Assembly (NCBI RefSeq): GCF_000016325.1
Contig: NC_009436.1
Location: forward strand, 1,984,001 to 2,048,000
Direction of reading: 5' to 3'
Origin: Enterobacter sp. 638
GTDB lineage: Bacteria; Pseudomonadota; Gammaproteobacteria; Enterobacterales; Enterobacteriaceae
DNA length: 64,000 bases
Below the pieces are notes generated by a model. That model had not been told where the DNA came from. It ran no database searches and saw nothing but the letters and a program-made list of their open reading frames with translations. The position numbers were made by a program, and so were the translations under genes. How positions within the stretch are numbered: the first letter of the stretch is position 1; the number at the start of each line of letters is the position of its first letter. Of the stretch, positions 1 through 9,456 are shown in pieces.

Positions 1-812
1 TGGAAGATAGTCAGCGCGCCGCTCACATCGTGGCCGCAGACGTCCATTGTGCCGCCTGCTTCGGTAAAGCGGATCAGCGCTACCAGAATATGCTGCAAAC
101 CAAACGGCAGCAGCAGGCGTTCACCAGTACCAAAAATCATCGGCCCAAAATCGCCCGCGCTATTGATGATATGACCAATACCGGTGATGCCCAGGGCAAA
201 GACCGGCCAGACCAGCGGGATCACCAGACCAAACAGACCCATCACCACCGTGGTAATGATCGGCACAAAACGGGTTCCGCCGAAGAAGGCCAACGCATCC
301 GGCAGCCGAATATTATGAAAACGCTCATGCAGCATCCAGATAATCACCCCGGCGATAACCGCGCCGAGAATACCGGTGTCGATCGACTGAATACCAATCA
401 CGTTCTGGATGTTGTTGGCTTTAAGAATCGCCGCGTCAGTGGTCGGCAGAATACCCTTCGCCGTTAGCCAGAAGTTCACCGCCAGATTCATAACGGCGTA
501 ACCGACAAAACCGGCAAACGCCGCGACGCCTTTGTTCTCACGCGCCAGACCCAGCGGGATAGCGATACAGAACATCACGGGCAGGAAGCTAAACGCGAAG
601 GAGCCAACTTTGCTCATCCAGACAAAGATCGCCTGCAGCACGGGATTGCCCAGGAACGGAATCAGCGTCACGACATCGTGGCTACTCAGTGAACTGCCGA
701 TCCCCAGCATGATCCCGCAAAAAGAGAGGAGCGCCACGGGTAACATAAAGGTTTTACCCAGTTGCTGGAAAAACTCCCACAGCGATATTTTTTGTGCTGC
801 TTTCGCCGTCAT
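1..812 (-). CDS. malX: PTS system EIIC(B) component MalX, 5' part only
   Basis: This is the N-terminal half of the maltose/glucose-type phosphotransferase permease MalX, which imports and phosphorylates sugar at the inner membrane. The protein begins MTAKAAQKISLWEFFQQLGK at the ATG read from 812 and continues without interruption to the window edge. About 270 residues are present out of roughly 530 in E. coli MalX, and similarity is close throughout. The visible part is the hydrophobic EIIC domain, including the FGTGERLLLPFGL segment; the EIIB domain lies outside the window. The gene is divergent from malI, as in E. coli, and shares a control region with it. Repression by MalI is inferred from the operators at 865 and 944. 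Confidence 0.95.
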   Translation of the reverse strand, partial: MTAKAAQKISLWEFFQQLGKTFMLPVALLSFCGIMLGIGSSLSSHDVVTLIPFLGNPVLQAIFVWMSKVGSFAFSFLPVMFCIAIPLGLARENKGVAAFAGFVGYAVMNLAVNFWLTAKGILPTTDAAILKANNIQNVIGIQSIDTGILGAVIAGVIIWMLHERFHNIRLPDALAFFGGTRFVPIITTVVMGLFGLVIPLVWPVFALGITGIGHIINSAGDFGPMIFGTGERLLLPFGLQHILVALIRFTEAGGTMDVCGHDVSGALTIF

Positions 813-864
813 AAAACGACTCCTTTATTGTTAAAATAAATGTTACGTCTTCATTGCAGCGAAA

Positions 865-880
865 GATAAAACGTTTTACC
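865..880. promoter_or_regulatory. MalI operator, malX-proximal
   Basis: The 16-mer GATAAAACGTTTTACC has the palindromic core TAAAACGTTTTA with a central CG, typical of LacI-family operators. An identical 16-mer lies at 944-959. In E. coli MalI binds near-identical sequences in the malI-malX control region, so this copy probably represses malX. The assignment rests on sequence identity and position. Confidence 0.8.
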
Positions 881-889
881 AAAGTTTAG

Positions 890-905
890 TGCGCTCTGAA
901 TCACA
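890..905. promoter_or_regulatory. Probable CRP site between malX and malI
   Basis: TGCGC-N6-TCACA is a half-conserved match to the CRP consensus TGTGA-N6-TCACA: the right arm is perfect and the left matches 3 of 5. It lies between the two MalI operators. E. coli malX and malI are both CRP-activated from their shared region, which supports the call. Confidence 0.45.
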
Positions 906-943
906 TTCTCATGCTTTAATTCGCAGTATAAAGATAACGTATT

Positions 944-959
944 GATAAAACGTTTTACC
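944..959. promoter_or_regulatory. MalI operator, malI-proximal
   Basis: This is a second, identical copy of GATAAAACGTTTTACC. It starts 79 bp from the first copy and ends about 30 bp before the malI start codon. Its position fits autorepression of malI. Confidence 0.8.
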
Positions 960-989
960 GTTCTGAACATCAGGGAGCTATGCGTTCAC

Positions 990-2018
990 ATGTCTGTTGC
1001 AAAAAAAATCACCATTAATGACGTTGCGCTGGCGGCAGGGGTGTCGGTCAGCACCGTGTCGCTTGTCTTGAGTGGAAAGGGGCGAATTTCTGCCGCCACG
1101 GGCCAGCGCGTCAACGATGCGGTTGAGCAACTCGGGTTTGTGCGTAACCGTCAGGCGGCATCGCTGCGTGGGGGGCAAAGTGGCGTGATCGGCCTGATTG
1201 TCCGTGACCTGACGTCCCCATTTTATGCAGAACTGACCGCGGGGCTGACCGAAGCGCTGGAAGCGCAGGGGCGCATGGTTTTTCTAATGCACGGGGGCCG
1301 CGAGCCGGAACAGCTCCTGTCTCGCCTTGATATGTTGCTCACTCAGGGTGTGGACGGCGTCATTATCGCCGGTGCTTCTGGCGCGGGGAGCGAACTTTGC
1401 GCACGCGCCGCCGACAAAGGCATTCCGCTGGTGTTTGCTTCACGCGCCAGCTATCTCGATGAAGCCGACACGCTGCGTCCCGACAACATGCAGGCGGCGC
1501 AAATGCTGACCGAACATCTTATTCGTCGCGGTCATCAGCGTATTGCATGGCTAGGCGGAAAAAGTTCTTCGCTGACCCGCGCCGAGCGCGTCGGGGGGTA
1601 CTGCGCCACGCTGATTAAATACGGTTTGCCTTTTCACAGCGAATGGGTTGTCGAATGCGAGTCCAGTCAAAAGAAAGCGGCGGAAGCGATGGGGGCATTA
1701 CTCAGCAGCAACCCAACCATCAGCGCGGTCATTTGTTATAACGACATTATTGCGATGGGGGCATGGTTCGGTTTGATTCGTGCGGGCCGTCAGACGGGTG
1801 AGGGCGGGGTTGAGGCGTTCTTCGATCATCAGGTGGCGCTGGGGGCATTTGCAGACGTGGGAGAAAACGCGCTGGATGATTTACCCATCGTCTGGGCGAC
1901 GACCCCAGCACGCGAGATGGGCTATACGCTGGCGGATCGCATTATGCAGCGGATTGATAAATCGGAAGTGCAGGCTGGGCATCAGATTGTATCGGCGCGG
2001 CTGGTGACGGTGAAATAG
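990..2018 (+). CDS. malI: LacI-family repressor MalI
   Basis: MalI is a DNA-binding repressor of malX (and malY where present). The 342-residue product matches the E. coli length. An N-terminal LacI helix-turn-helix (residues about 8-27, DVALAAGVSVSTVSLVLSGK) is followed by the hinge and a periplasmic-binding-protein-like effector domain from about residue 60. The ATG at 990 was chosen because MSVAKKITINDVALAAG aligns with the E. coli N-terminus; a longer in-frame start at 942 would run into the operator. A GGGAG motif lies 12 bases upstream, a rather long spacing. E. coli has the uid genes and hdhA between malI and ydgA; here ydgA follows directly. Confidence 0.95.
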   Translation: MSVAKKITINDVALAAGVSVSTVSLVLSGKGRISAATGQRVNDAVEQLGFVRNRQAASLRGGQSGVIGLIVRDLTSPFYAELTAGLTEALEAQGRMVFLMHGGREPEQLLSRLDMLLTQGVDGVIIAGASGAGSELCARAADKGIPLVFASRASYLDEADTLRPDNMQAAQMLTEHLIRRGHQRIAWLGGKSSSLTRAERVGGYCATLIKYGLPFHSEWVVECESSQKKAAEAMGALLSSNPTISAVICYNDIIAMGAWFGLIRAGRQTGEGGVEAFFDHQVALGAFADVGENALDDLPIVWATTPAREMGYTLADRIMQRIDKSEVQAGHQIVSARLVTVK

Positions 2019-2054
2019 CGGGATGTTTCTGAGCGAAGGGCGTTTCGGGCAAAT

Positions 2055-2083
2055 AAAAAGCCCCTCAACAGAGGGGCTTTAAC
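2055..2083. terminator. Bidirectional terminator between malI and ydgA
   Basis: An 8-bp stem AGCCCCTC/GAGGGGCT with a 4-base AACA loop is flanked by an A-run on the left and T's on the right. It can therefore stop transcription from both convergent genes. Confidence 0.85.
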
Positions 2084-2084
2084 A

Positions 2085-3629
2085 CTACTGCTGCGGTACG
2101 GCAGGCATTGCGGGTGCTGCCGGTTCGGCAGGTGCATCCTGGCCCGGTAAGCCGAGGGTCGGCATACCGAACATGCCGACAAAATCTTCCAGCGGCATTT
2201 TCTGACCGTTGAGTGTGACCTGGCCATTGGCATACTGCAGGCTGGTCCCGATCACGTTGTCTTCAAGCGTAGTGATACGGAACATCTGGCCCATAGCCGC
2301 CATGCCTTTCACCTGCTGGCTCGCCAGTTTTGCAGCGTCCGCTTCGTTATACCCTTCCAGCTTCGCAATCTGCGTCATGAACTCAGTCGCCATATCCACA
2401 GGAATGGTCAGCTTGCTTTCAAGCGATTTCACGCTGCGATCCACTTCCTGCGCCAGCGTTTGAGCTTCTCCAGTTGCGGTCGCCGGATCTTTCAGGAACA
2501 ACGACAGGTTAAAGTTGGTTTCGCCTTTGCTGTTTTTCCAGCTCAGCGGCGCAATCGTAATAACCGGTTCGCCTTTTAACAGGATCGGCAAATTACTGAC
2601 GAGTGCATCCATCGCTTTCTGCTGGTACAGCTCAGGATTGTTGGTCATCAGCTCTTTATCCGCGAGCAAAGCCTGACTCTGCGCACGATACTGCTGGCTA
2701 AACTGGTGCCACGCCTGGCCATCGATATTGCCCACTTTCGCGGTCAGTTTGCCGGAACCCAGATCCTGACCCTGCACCTTCAGGCTTTTCAGGGTGTAAT
2801 CCAGTTGGCTGTCGATATTCTTGCCATCTTTAGAGATCTCAGATTTGCCGTTGAGATCCATCTCTTCCAGCACGGCCATCTCTTTCCCTTCAACGCCGAT
2901 TGCCAGCTTACCGAGGGAGATTTTCTGATCGCCAATACGCTCGTCAAAGCTGGTGAGGCGGCTATTACCGTCAGTTTTCAGATTATTAAAGGTCAGCTGA
3001 ACCTTCTGGCCGTATTCATTCACCGCGTTAACCAGTCCGCTTTCTGCGCTACCCGTCAGTGAGAATTCGTTACCTTCGCGATCGGCATCAAGCTGGAAAT
3101 TACCGCCGCTAAAGGCCACTTTTTCATCGCCTTTTTCGTAGTTCAGGGCTTTAAGGGCGATATCCGAGCGGGTATCACCGGCATAGCTAATACGCGTATC
3201 AATAACAAACGGTGGCTCGTTCTTCGCGAGATCGAACAGCGGCTTAGACGCTTCGTTGTTCACCAGCGTGGTTTTCACCGACGCCATGGAAGGGATCAGG
3301 TTGAAATGCTTAAGCTGTGCAAACGGGAACGGACCGTGATCGATGACTTCATCCAGCACAATGCTTTGCCCAGCTTTCAGCCAGGTATTTTCTGTCCCGG
3401 CAACGGGCTTCACGACCAGCTGCATATGGCTGGTAAACACGCCGCGTTGATAATCCTGATAGCTCAGTTCCAGCCCGGCTTCCGGGGCGGTGCGTTTCAT
3501 TTCGCTGTTGGCCTGCGCCACCATCTCTGCCAGACGGTTTTCCAGTTGCTTACCGGTGAACCAGGACGCGCCTGTCCAGACCACACCTAGCGCCACTACA
3601 ACCCCAACCGCTATAACCGATTTTTTCAT
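2085..3629 (-). CDS. ydgA: DUF945 family protein YdgA
   Basis: YdgA is a conserved enterobacterial envelope protein of unknown biochemical role with a DUF945 domain over most of its length. The product has 514 residues, a single N-terminal hydrophobic segment (VIAVGVVVALGVVWTGASWF) acting as signal anchor, and a Pro/Ala-rich C-terminus. The second of two close ATGs (3629) was preferred because AGGG lies 9 bases before it but only 3 before the one at 3635. It follows manA on the same strand, separated by a terminator hairpin, as in E. coli. Confidence 0.9.
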   Translation of the reverse strand: MKKSVIAVGVVVALGVVWTGASWFTGKQLENRLAEMVAQANSEMKRTAPEAGLELSYQDYQRGVFTSHMQLVVKPVAGTENTWLKAGQSIVLDEVIDHGPFPFAQLKHFNLIPSMASVKTTLVNNEASKPLFDLAKNEPPFVIDTRISYAGDTRSDIALKALNYEKGDEKVAFSGGNFQLDADREGNEFSLTGSAESGLVNAVNEYGQKVQLTFNNLKTDGNSRLTSFDERIGDQKISLGKLAIGVEGKEMAVLEEMDLNGKSEISKDGKNIDSQLDYTLKSLKVQGQDLGSGKLTAKVGNIDGQAWHQFSQQYRAQSQALLADKELMTNNPELYQQKAMDALVSNLPILLKGEPVITIAPLSWKNSKGETNFNLSLFLKDPATATGEAQTLAQEVDRSVKSLESKLTIPVDMATEFMTQIAKLEGYNEADAAKLASQQVKGMAAMGQMFRITTLEDNVIGTSLQYANGQVTLNGQKMPLEDFVGMFGMPTLGLPGQDAPAEPAAPAMPAVPQQ

Positions 3630-3649
3630 CGTCATTATCCCTAAAATGA

Positions 3650-3673
3650 AACCAGGCGGAGTTAACCGCCTGG
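3650..3673 (-). terminator. Terminator after manA
   Basis: The perfect 8-bp stem CCAGGCGG/CCGCCTGG with a 6-base loop is followed on the minus strand by a T-rich run (TTTCATTTT). It lies between the manA stop and the ydgA start and probably ends manA transcripts. Confidence 0.6.
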
Positions 3674-3730
3674 CAATGTAAGAAGTCTCTGTCTAGCTTA
3701 GCAAGAGTTGTTAAAAACGTCAGTAAGTTG

Positions 3731-4906
3731 CTAGAACTTATTGAAAACTCTGGCCAGACGGCCTGTGCCACTCATCGCAATCGGTGATTCATTCGCCGCA
3801 ATAAAGGCTGACTCGCCCGGTTGAAGCACCAGACGTTGTTCACCTTTTTTCAGCACGGCTTCACCGTCGACGCAGAACAGGATCGCTGCGCTCTCCTGAG
3901 CAACGGTCGTTTCTGTGTGGCTGAGGTCGTGCAAGGAGAATGCGAAATCCTCGACCGGGATCGGGAAATCCAGTTCCGCGCCGTTTTTCACCGGCTGGGT
4001 CAGCAGTTCTGCCGCCGGTTTGGCCACAAATTTGACGTTAGCGACCAGTTCAGGAATATCGATATATTTCGGCGTCAGGCCCGCACGCAGTACGTTGTCT
4101 GAGTTCGCCATCACTTCCAGCGCCACGCCCTGTAAATAGGCGTGTGGCGTTTCGGCGAACAGGAACATGGCTTCGCCAGGATTGAGCTTCACCACGTTTA
4201 ACAGCAGCGGGGAGAACAGGCCGCTGTCGTCCGGATAAAATTCAGAAATCACGCGAATAGTCTGCCAGGGTTCACCTTGCTGGCTGTCCAGGGCGGTTTT
4301 TAAAATCGCCAGCGCGTGGGATTTTTCTTCACCCTGCATATTCAACAGGCTGGCAAAAAGCTGACTCAAGCTTGCGGCGTCAGGGTTTTCAAGGAAATGC
4401 GCGATCGCTTTATGCGCACCGGCCACCGGCTGTAATAAAGAGACAATCTCAGAAAACTCGCGGAAGGCGTTCATCGCCAGGAATGGCGTCAGTGCGAAAA
4501 CCAGCTCCGGCTTATGGTTCGGATCTTTGTAATTACGTTCGGCTGCATCGAGTGGAATGCCCGCTGCGTTCTCTTTCGCAAAACCCAGCTCAGACGCCTT
4601 CTTGTTCGGGTGAACCTGAATCGACAGCGGCTGATCGGCGCACAGCACTTTAAAGAGGAAGGGCAGTTCGCCGAAACGGTCAGCAACCGCGTTACCCAGC
4701 AGCGCGTTTTTATCCGCATCGATCACATCGCGCAGCGAGCGCACATTGCCGCTGGCATCTTCAATTTTTGAGCTGCTCTTCGGATGCGCGCCCATCCACA
4801 GTTCTGCCATCGGCAGATTATCTGGATTGGCGATCCCGTAGAGATCCGTTAACGCAGTTTGACTTCCCCAGGCGTAGTTCTGCACTGAGTTGATGAGTTT
4901 TTGCAT
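3731..4906 (-). CDS. manA: Mannose-6-phosphate isomerase, class I
   Basis: ManA interconverts mannose-6-phosphate and fructose-6-phosphate in the cytosol, linking mannose use and GDP-mannose synthesis to glycolysis. The product is 391 residues, the same as E. coli. The zinc-site motifs are visible: QVHPNK near residue 98 (Gln and His), HKPELVFAL (Glu near 134) and ETPHAYLQG (His near 255). The start at 4906 (MQKLINSVQNYAWGS) aligns with the E. coli N-terminus; the ATG 18 bases upstream would add six unrelated residues. It is divergent from fumA. Confidence 0.97.
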   Translation of the reverse strand: MQKLINSVQNYAWGSQTALTDLYGIANPDNLPMAELWMGAHPKSSSKIEDASGNVRSLRDVIDADKNALLGNAVADRFGELPFLFKVLCADQPLSIQVHPNKKASELGFAKENAAGIPLDAAERNYKDPNHKPELVFALTPFLAMNAFREFSEIVSLLQPVAGAHKAIAHFLENPDAASLSQLFASLLNMQGEEKSHALAILKTALDSQQGEPWQTIRVISEFYPDDSGLFSPLLLNVVKLNPGEAMFLFAETPHAYLQGVALEVMANSDNVLRAGLTPKYIDIPELVANVKFVAKPAAELLTQPVKNGAELDFPIPVEDFAFSLHDLSHTETTVAQESAAILFCVDGEAVLKKGEQRLVLQPGESAFIAANESPIAMSGTGRLARVFNKF

Positions 4907-5105
4907 TATCAAGCCCTGTTTCAAATGTGGAATTATCTGCCTGTATTAAAGCAATAAACCGCATAGAAGTAACCTGCGCGCACAAAAAGTCGTACTAGTC
5001 TCAGTTTTTGTTAAAAATTTGTGTAGGATAAGCCAACGCGTTTTTAAGCAGGGTAGACGAAGATCTGCCTGGATCAGAATGTGCAATGTCGTCAGTGAGA
5101 GCCAA

Positions 5106-6752
5106 ATGTCGAACAAACCCTTTCATTACCAAAATCCTTTCCCGTTAAGTCAGGATCAGACCGAATACTATCTGTTAACCCGCGACCACGTTTCTGTCTC
5201 TGAATTTGAGGGGCAGGAGATCCTCAAAGTTGAGCCACAGGCGCTGACGCTTCTGGCACAGCAGGCGTTTCATGATGCCTCATTTATGCTGCGTCCCGCG
5301 CACCAGCAGCAGGTCGCCGATATCCTGAGCGATCTGCAGGCCAGCGAAAACGACAAATATGTGGCCCTGCAATTCCTGCGCAACTCTGATATCGCCGCGA
5401 AAGGCATTTTGCCGACCTGTCAGGACACCGGCACGGCCATCATCACCGGTAAAAAAGGCCAGCGCGTCTGGACGGGCGGCGGTGATGAGGCGGCTCTGGC
5501 GCACGGCGTGTACAACACCTATATCGAAGATAACCTGCGCTATTCACAAAACGCCGCGCTGGATATGTATAAAGAGGTCAATACTGGCACCAACCTGCCT
5601 GCACAAATCGACCTCTACAGCGTGGACGGCGACGAGTACAAATTCCTCTGTATCGCCAAAGGCGGCGGTTCGGCGAACAAAACCTATTTGTATCAGGAAA
5701 CCAAAGCGCTGCTTTCACCGGGTAAACTCAAAAATTATCTGGTTGAGAAAATGCGTTCCCTTGGCACGGCAGCTTGTCCGCCGTATCACATTGCGTTTGT
5801 GATCGGTGGAACGTCTGCTGAAAGCACCCTGAAAACGGTCAAACTGGCCTCGACCAAATATTACGACGGGCTACCGACCGAAGGGAACGAACACGGTCAG
5901 GCGTTCCGCGATATTCAGCTCGAACAGGAACTGCTAGTCGAAGCCCAAAACCTTGGGCTTGGTGCGCAGTTTGGCGGCAAATATTTTGCCCACGATGTCC
6001 GCGTGATTCGCCTGCCGCGTCACGGTGCATCGTGCCCGGTCGGCATGGGCGTGTCTTGCTCCGCCGATCGCAATATCAAAGCCAAAATCAACCGCGACGG
6101 TATCTGGATCGAGAAGCTGGAAAAGAACCCAGGGAAATATATCCCTGAAGCACTGCGCAAGGCAGGTGAGGGCGAAGCGGTTCATGTCGATCTCAACCGT
6201 CCGATGAAAGAAATTCTGGCTCAGCTGTCGCAGTATCCGGTTTCAACGCGTCTTTCGCTCAATGGCACCATTATCGTCGGGCGTGATATTGCCCATGCAA
6301 AACTGCAGGAGCGTCTGGAAAACGGCGAAGGGCTACCGCAGTATGTGAAAGACCACCCGATTTACTACGCAGGACCGGCCAAAACGCCGGAAGGATACGC
6401 CTCGGGTTCGCTCGGGCCAACCACCGCAGGGCGTATGGACTCCTACGTCGATCAGCTGCAGGCCAACGGCGGCAGCATGATCATGCTGGCGAAAGGCAAC
6501 CGCAGCCAGCAGGTGACCGACGCCTGTCACAAACACGGCGGCTTCTATCTCGGCAGTATCGGCGGTCCGGCAGCGGTTCTGGCGCAGGGCAGCATTAAGA
6601 GTCTGGAGTGTGTGGAGTATCCGGAGCTGGGAATGGAAGCTATCTGGAAAATCGAAGTAGAAGACTTCCCGGCGTTTATCCTGGTGGATGATAAAGGCAA
6701 CGACTTCTTCAAACAGATCCAGTCGTCCCAGTGCTCAGCCTGCGTAAAGTAA
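5106..6752 (+). CDS. fumA: Class I fumarate hydratase FumA
   Basis: FumA is the oxygen-sensitive [4Fe-4S] fumarase of the TCA cycle, converting fumarate to malate. The product has 548 residues, as in E. coli, and is nearly identical over long stretches. Candidate cluster cysteines sit in [10 protein letters not shown] (near 105), AACPPYH and [14 protein letters not shown] (near 318). The ATG at 5106 (MSNKPFHYQ) was chosen by family alignment; an upstream in-frame ATG at 5019 would add 29 unmatched residues. The oxygen-stable isozyme gene fumC follows after a hairpin. Confidence 0.97.
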   Translation: MSNKPFHYQNPFPLSQDQTEYYLLTRDHVSVSEFEGQEILKVEPQALTLLAQQAFHDASFMLRPAHQQQVADILSDLQASENDKYVALQFLRNSDIAAKGILPTCQDTGTAIITGKKGQRVWTGGGDEAALAHGVYNTYIEDNLRYSQNAALDMYKEVNTGTNLPAQIDLYSVDGDEYKFLCIAKGGGSANKTYLYQETKALLSPGKLKNYLVEKMRSLGTAACPPYHIAFVIGGTSAESTLKTVKLASTKYYDGLPTEGNEHGQAFRDIQLEQELLVEAQNLGLGAQFGGKYFAHDVRVIRLPRHGASCPVGMGVSCSADRNIKAKINRDGIWIEKLEKNPGKYIPEALRKAGEGEAVHVDLNRPMKEILAQLSQYPVSTRLSLNGTIIVGRDIAHAKLQERLENGEGLPQYVKDHPIYYAGPAKTPEGYASGSLGPTTAGRMDSYVDQLQANGGSMIMLAKGNRSQQVTDACHKHGGFYLGSIGGPAAVLAQGSIKSLECVEYPELGMEAIWKIEVEDFPAFILVDDKGNDFFKQIQSSQCSACVK

Positions 6753-6760
6753 GTTAATCG

Positions 6761-6785
6761 CGATGCCCGGTCACGCCGGGCATCG
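6761..6785. other. Intercistronic stem-loop between fumA and fumC
   Basis: A perfect 10-bp stem, CGATGCCCGG/CCGGGCATCG, closes a 5-base loop 8 bases after the fumA stop codon. No T-run follows, so it is more likely an mRNA-stabilising or attenuating hairpin than a full terminator. Confidence 0.6.
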
Positions 6786-6890
6786 ATAAGAGCGCACAAA
6801 GCGCCATGCAGCAAATTGATAGCCAACAATACTTATCCTGACTGACATGTGAGCAATGTCGCCAACTTCATTGGTATCAAGGAGAAAGTA

Positions 6891-8285
6891 ATGACAACGC
6901 ATCGCAGTGAGAAAGATTCCATGGGCGCTATCGACGTCCCCGCTGACAAACTCTGGGGCGCGCAAACCCAGCGTTCGTTAGAGCACTTCCGCATCTCGAC
7001 CGAGAAAATGCCCGTCTCGCTGATCCACGCGCTGGCGCTCACCAAACGCGCCGCGGCGAAAGTTAACCAGGATTTACGCCTGCTGCCCACCGAAAAAGCG
7101 ACGGCGATTATTCGTGCCGCTGACGAAGTGCTGGCCGATAAACATGTCGACGAATTTCCGCTCGCTATCTGGCAAACCGGCTCTGGCACCCAAAGCAACA
7201 TGAACATGAATGAAGTGCTGGCAAACCGCGCGAGCGAGCTGCTGGGCGGCGTGCGCGGTATGGAACGTAAAATTCACCCGAATGACGACGTGAACAAAAG
7301 CCAAAGTTCCAACGACGTGTTCCCGACGGCGATGCATGTGGCGGCGATCGTGGCCCTTCGCGAACATCTTATTCCGCAGCTGAATGTGTTGAAAAAAACG
7401 CTCGCCGATAAATCACAGGCGTTCAGCGATATCGTCAAAATTGGCCGTACGCATCTGCAGGACGCCACACCGCTGACCCTCGGGCAGGAGATTTCCGGCT
7501 GGGTGGCGATGCTGGAACATAATCTCAGACACATCGAAAACAGTCTTCCGCATCTGGCCGAGCTGGCATTAGGCGGGACGGCGGTGGGCACAGGGCTAAA
7601 CACTCATCCGGAGTATGCTGTGCGCGTCGCCAAAGAGCTGGCGGAGATAACCCATCAGCCGTTTGTCACGGCGCCAAACAAATTTGAAGCGCTCGGCACC
7701 TGCGATGCCCTGGTTCACGCCCATGGCGCACTGAAAGGGCTGGCGGCGTCCTTGATGAAAATCGCCAATGACGTGCGCTGGCTGGCATCGGGTCCGCGCT
7801 GCGGCATCGGTGAAATCAGCATTCCTGAAAACGAACCTGGCAGCTCCATCATGCCGGGGAAAGTGAACCCAACGCAGTGCGAAGCGCTGACCATGCTGTC
7901 CTGTCAGGTGATGGGCAACGACGTGGCGGTGAATATGGGCGGGGCGTCCGGTAACTTTGAGCTGAACGTTTATCGCCCGATGGTGATCCATAACTTCCTG
8001 CAATCAGTGCGCCTGCTTGCGGATGGCATGGAGAGTTTCACTGCGCATTGCGCCGTCGGCATTGAGCCAAATCGTGAACGAATCAGTCAGCTGCTGAATG
8101 AATCGCTGATGCTGGTGACGGCGTTGAATACGCATATCGGTTACGATAAAGCAGCCGAAATTGCCAAAAAAGCGCATAAAGAGGGGCTGACCCTAAAAGC
8201 GTCTGCGCTGGCGTTGGGCTATCTTACCGAAGCAGAGTTCGATGCCTGGGTGCGTCCTGAAGAGATGGTCGGCAGCCTGAAATAA
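6891..8285 (+). CDS. fumC: Class II fumarate hydratase FumC
   Basis: FumC is the iron-free, oxygen-stable fumarase of the fumarase/aspartase superfamily, used when FumA is damaged. The product has 464 residues against 467 in E. coli, lacking only the last few. The superfamily signature [11 protein letters not shown] is present, as is [12 protein letters not shown] near the active site. The ATG at 6891 has GGAG seven bases upstream and aligns with the family start. The stop codon abuts the convergent tus stop at 8286 with no spacer. Confidence 0.97.
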   Translation: MTTHRSEKDSMGAIDVPADKLWGAQTQRSLEHFRISTEKMPVSLIHALALTKRAAAKVNQDLRLLPTEKATAIIRAADEVLADKHVDEFPLAIWQTGSGTQSNMNMNEVLANRASELLGGVRGMERKIHPNDDVNKSQSSNDVFPTAMHVAAIVALREHLIPQLNVLKKTLADKSQAFSDIVKIGRTHLQDATPLTLGQEISGWVAMLEHNLRHIENSLPHLAELALGGTAVGTGLNTHPEYAVRVAKELAEITHQPFVTAPNKFEALGTCDALVHAHGALKGLAASLMKIANDVRWLASGPRCGIGEISIPENEPGSSIMPGKVNPTQCEALTMLSCQVMGNDVAVNMGGASGNFELNVYRPMVIHNFLQSVRLLADGMESFTAHCAVGIEPNRERISQLLNESLMLVTALNTHIGYDKAAEIAKKAHKEGLTLKASALALGYLTEAEFDAWVRPEEMVGSLK

Positions 8286-9215
8286 TCACTCGGCCACATA
8301 CAGGTGCAGCCGCGGAATAATCAACCGCAGCGGCTGCGCCTGAGGCTTATAACGATGCTGAATATTATCAGCATCGTAATTCAACAGTTCCCCAATATCG
8401 GGCACCATCGCACCTTGCTCCGCATCAAACAGCGCAATCATTGGCGTCGGGCAGGCATACTGCACCTGCTTTTGCTGACCGGCATACCAGACGCGGGCGA
8501 TCGGCTGGACCTTCACCGGGCGTTTAATTTTGAGACGGGTTTCTGCCGGTAGGGCGGCGATATTGTCGTACTCCTCCTCAAGCCGCTCAATCCACTGTTC
8601 GCGAGACCATGGCGTCACGGTGCGCGGCGATTTTAGGCTTTTTTCCAGCAGCGAAAGCACGTCGTCGCGGGTGAAATTCTTAATAATATGTTTGTTCGCC
8701 CAGCCAAATCGCAGGGTTGCCGGTTGACGCAACACCGTCAGCGAGCGATATGCGTTCAGCGTAATAAGCCCTGGCAACTGGCGATGGACCCATTCGAAAC
8801 GCGCAGCGGGAGGCAACCCGGACTCTTCGGTGATGATTTTTTCAAACGCCATCTTGAGCGTATTAATATGCGCTATCTGACTTTCAATCTCTTCGCGCAA
8901 CGCGCCATCGCATTGCAGGCAAATCACCCCCGGCAAGCGCACGGCGGCTTTGCTGCTGCGTTTCTCCGACTGCTGGTGGATAAACAGATGACGGTAGTGG
9001 GCGAGCGTCAACGCCACGGCCTCTTGTCCGATATGCTGTTCCACCTCAATGGTGTTCAGCTCGTCGTGCTCGGCACCTTTGGCAACGTCCGGCAATGTAA
9101 AAACGCGCGCGGCCAGCAGTCGACAGCCCTTTAATCGTTCAGTAAGTGTGACCAGCTCTAGTTCAATCTGGCGAAAAGTGGAATTCAACCGTTCGATAAG
9201 ATCGTAAGTCGCCAT
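8286..9215 (-). CDS. tus: Replication terminus site-binding protein Tus
   Basis: Tus binds Ter sites and halts replication forks from one side. The product is 309 residues, exactly the E. coli length, and the best-conserved blocks are [42 protein letters not shown], and the C-terminal [15 protein letters not shown] and [18 protein letters not shown]. These include the DNA-contacting strands known from the E. coli structure. The Ter site at 9225-9247 overlaps its promoter region, so autorepression is expected as in E. coli. The gene is convergent with fumC. Confidence 0.97.
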   Translation of the reverse strand: MATYDLIERLNSTFRQIELELVTLTERLKGCRLLAARVFTLPDVAKGAEHDELNTIEVEQHIGQEAVALTLAHYRHLFIHQQSEKRSSKAAVRLPGVICLQCDGALREEIESQIAHINTLKMAFEKIITEESGLPPAARFEWVHRQLPGLITLNAYRSLTVLRQPATLRFGWANKHIIKNFTRDDVLSLLEKSLKSPRTVTPWSREQWIERLEEEYDNIAALPAETRLKIKRPVKVQPIARVWYAGQQKQVQYACPTPMIALFDAEQGAMVPDIGELLNYDADNIQHRYKPQAQPLRLIIPRLHLYVAE

Positions 9216-9224
9216 AAGACATTC

Positions 9225-9247
9225 TCATTAGTTACAACATACTTTTT
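9225..9247 (-). other. Ter replication-arrest site (TerB-like)
   Basis: On the minus strand this reads AAAAAGTATGTTGTAACTAA followed by TGA. It contains the complete core AGTATGTTGTAACTA and matches E. coli TerB at about 20 of 23 positions. The conserved G of the locking C-G pair is at the high-coordinate end. From the E. coli mechanism, forks moving from high to low coordinates should be blocked and forks moving the other way should pass. It lies 10 bases upstream of the tus start codon. Confidence 0.93.
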
Positions 9248-9371
9248 TTATAGCACAGCACGCCGGGTCAGGCAAAGGTGCGGTTGGTGCCCAGCAGGGC
9301 AAGGAAAAGCTTATTGACTGCTGATGAATCATACGGTTTTTGTATATTTAGCGACACGTGCGGCCCCTCAG

Positions 9372-9420
9372 TTGATCCAGCACAGGTTAAAAGTATGATG
9401 AATTATTAGAATCGTCACAC
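9372..9420 (+). promoter_or_regulatory. nik promoter with overlapping NikR operator
   Basis: The operator GTATGA-N16-TCACAC (9393-9420) matches the E. coli NikR operator GTATGA-N16-TCATAC at 11 of 12 arm positions with the exact spacing. A promoter, TTGATC (9372-9377), 16-base spacer, TATGAT (9394-9399), puts its -10 inside the left half-site, so nickel-loaded NikR would block RNA polymerase. The TTGAT is also half of an FNR box; E. coli nik needs FNR, but the second half here is weak. Confidence 0.8.
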
Positions 9421-9456
9421 GTTTTTCCTACTCCTTAATGATGAGAGGCAACTATT

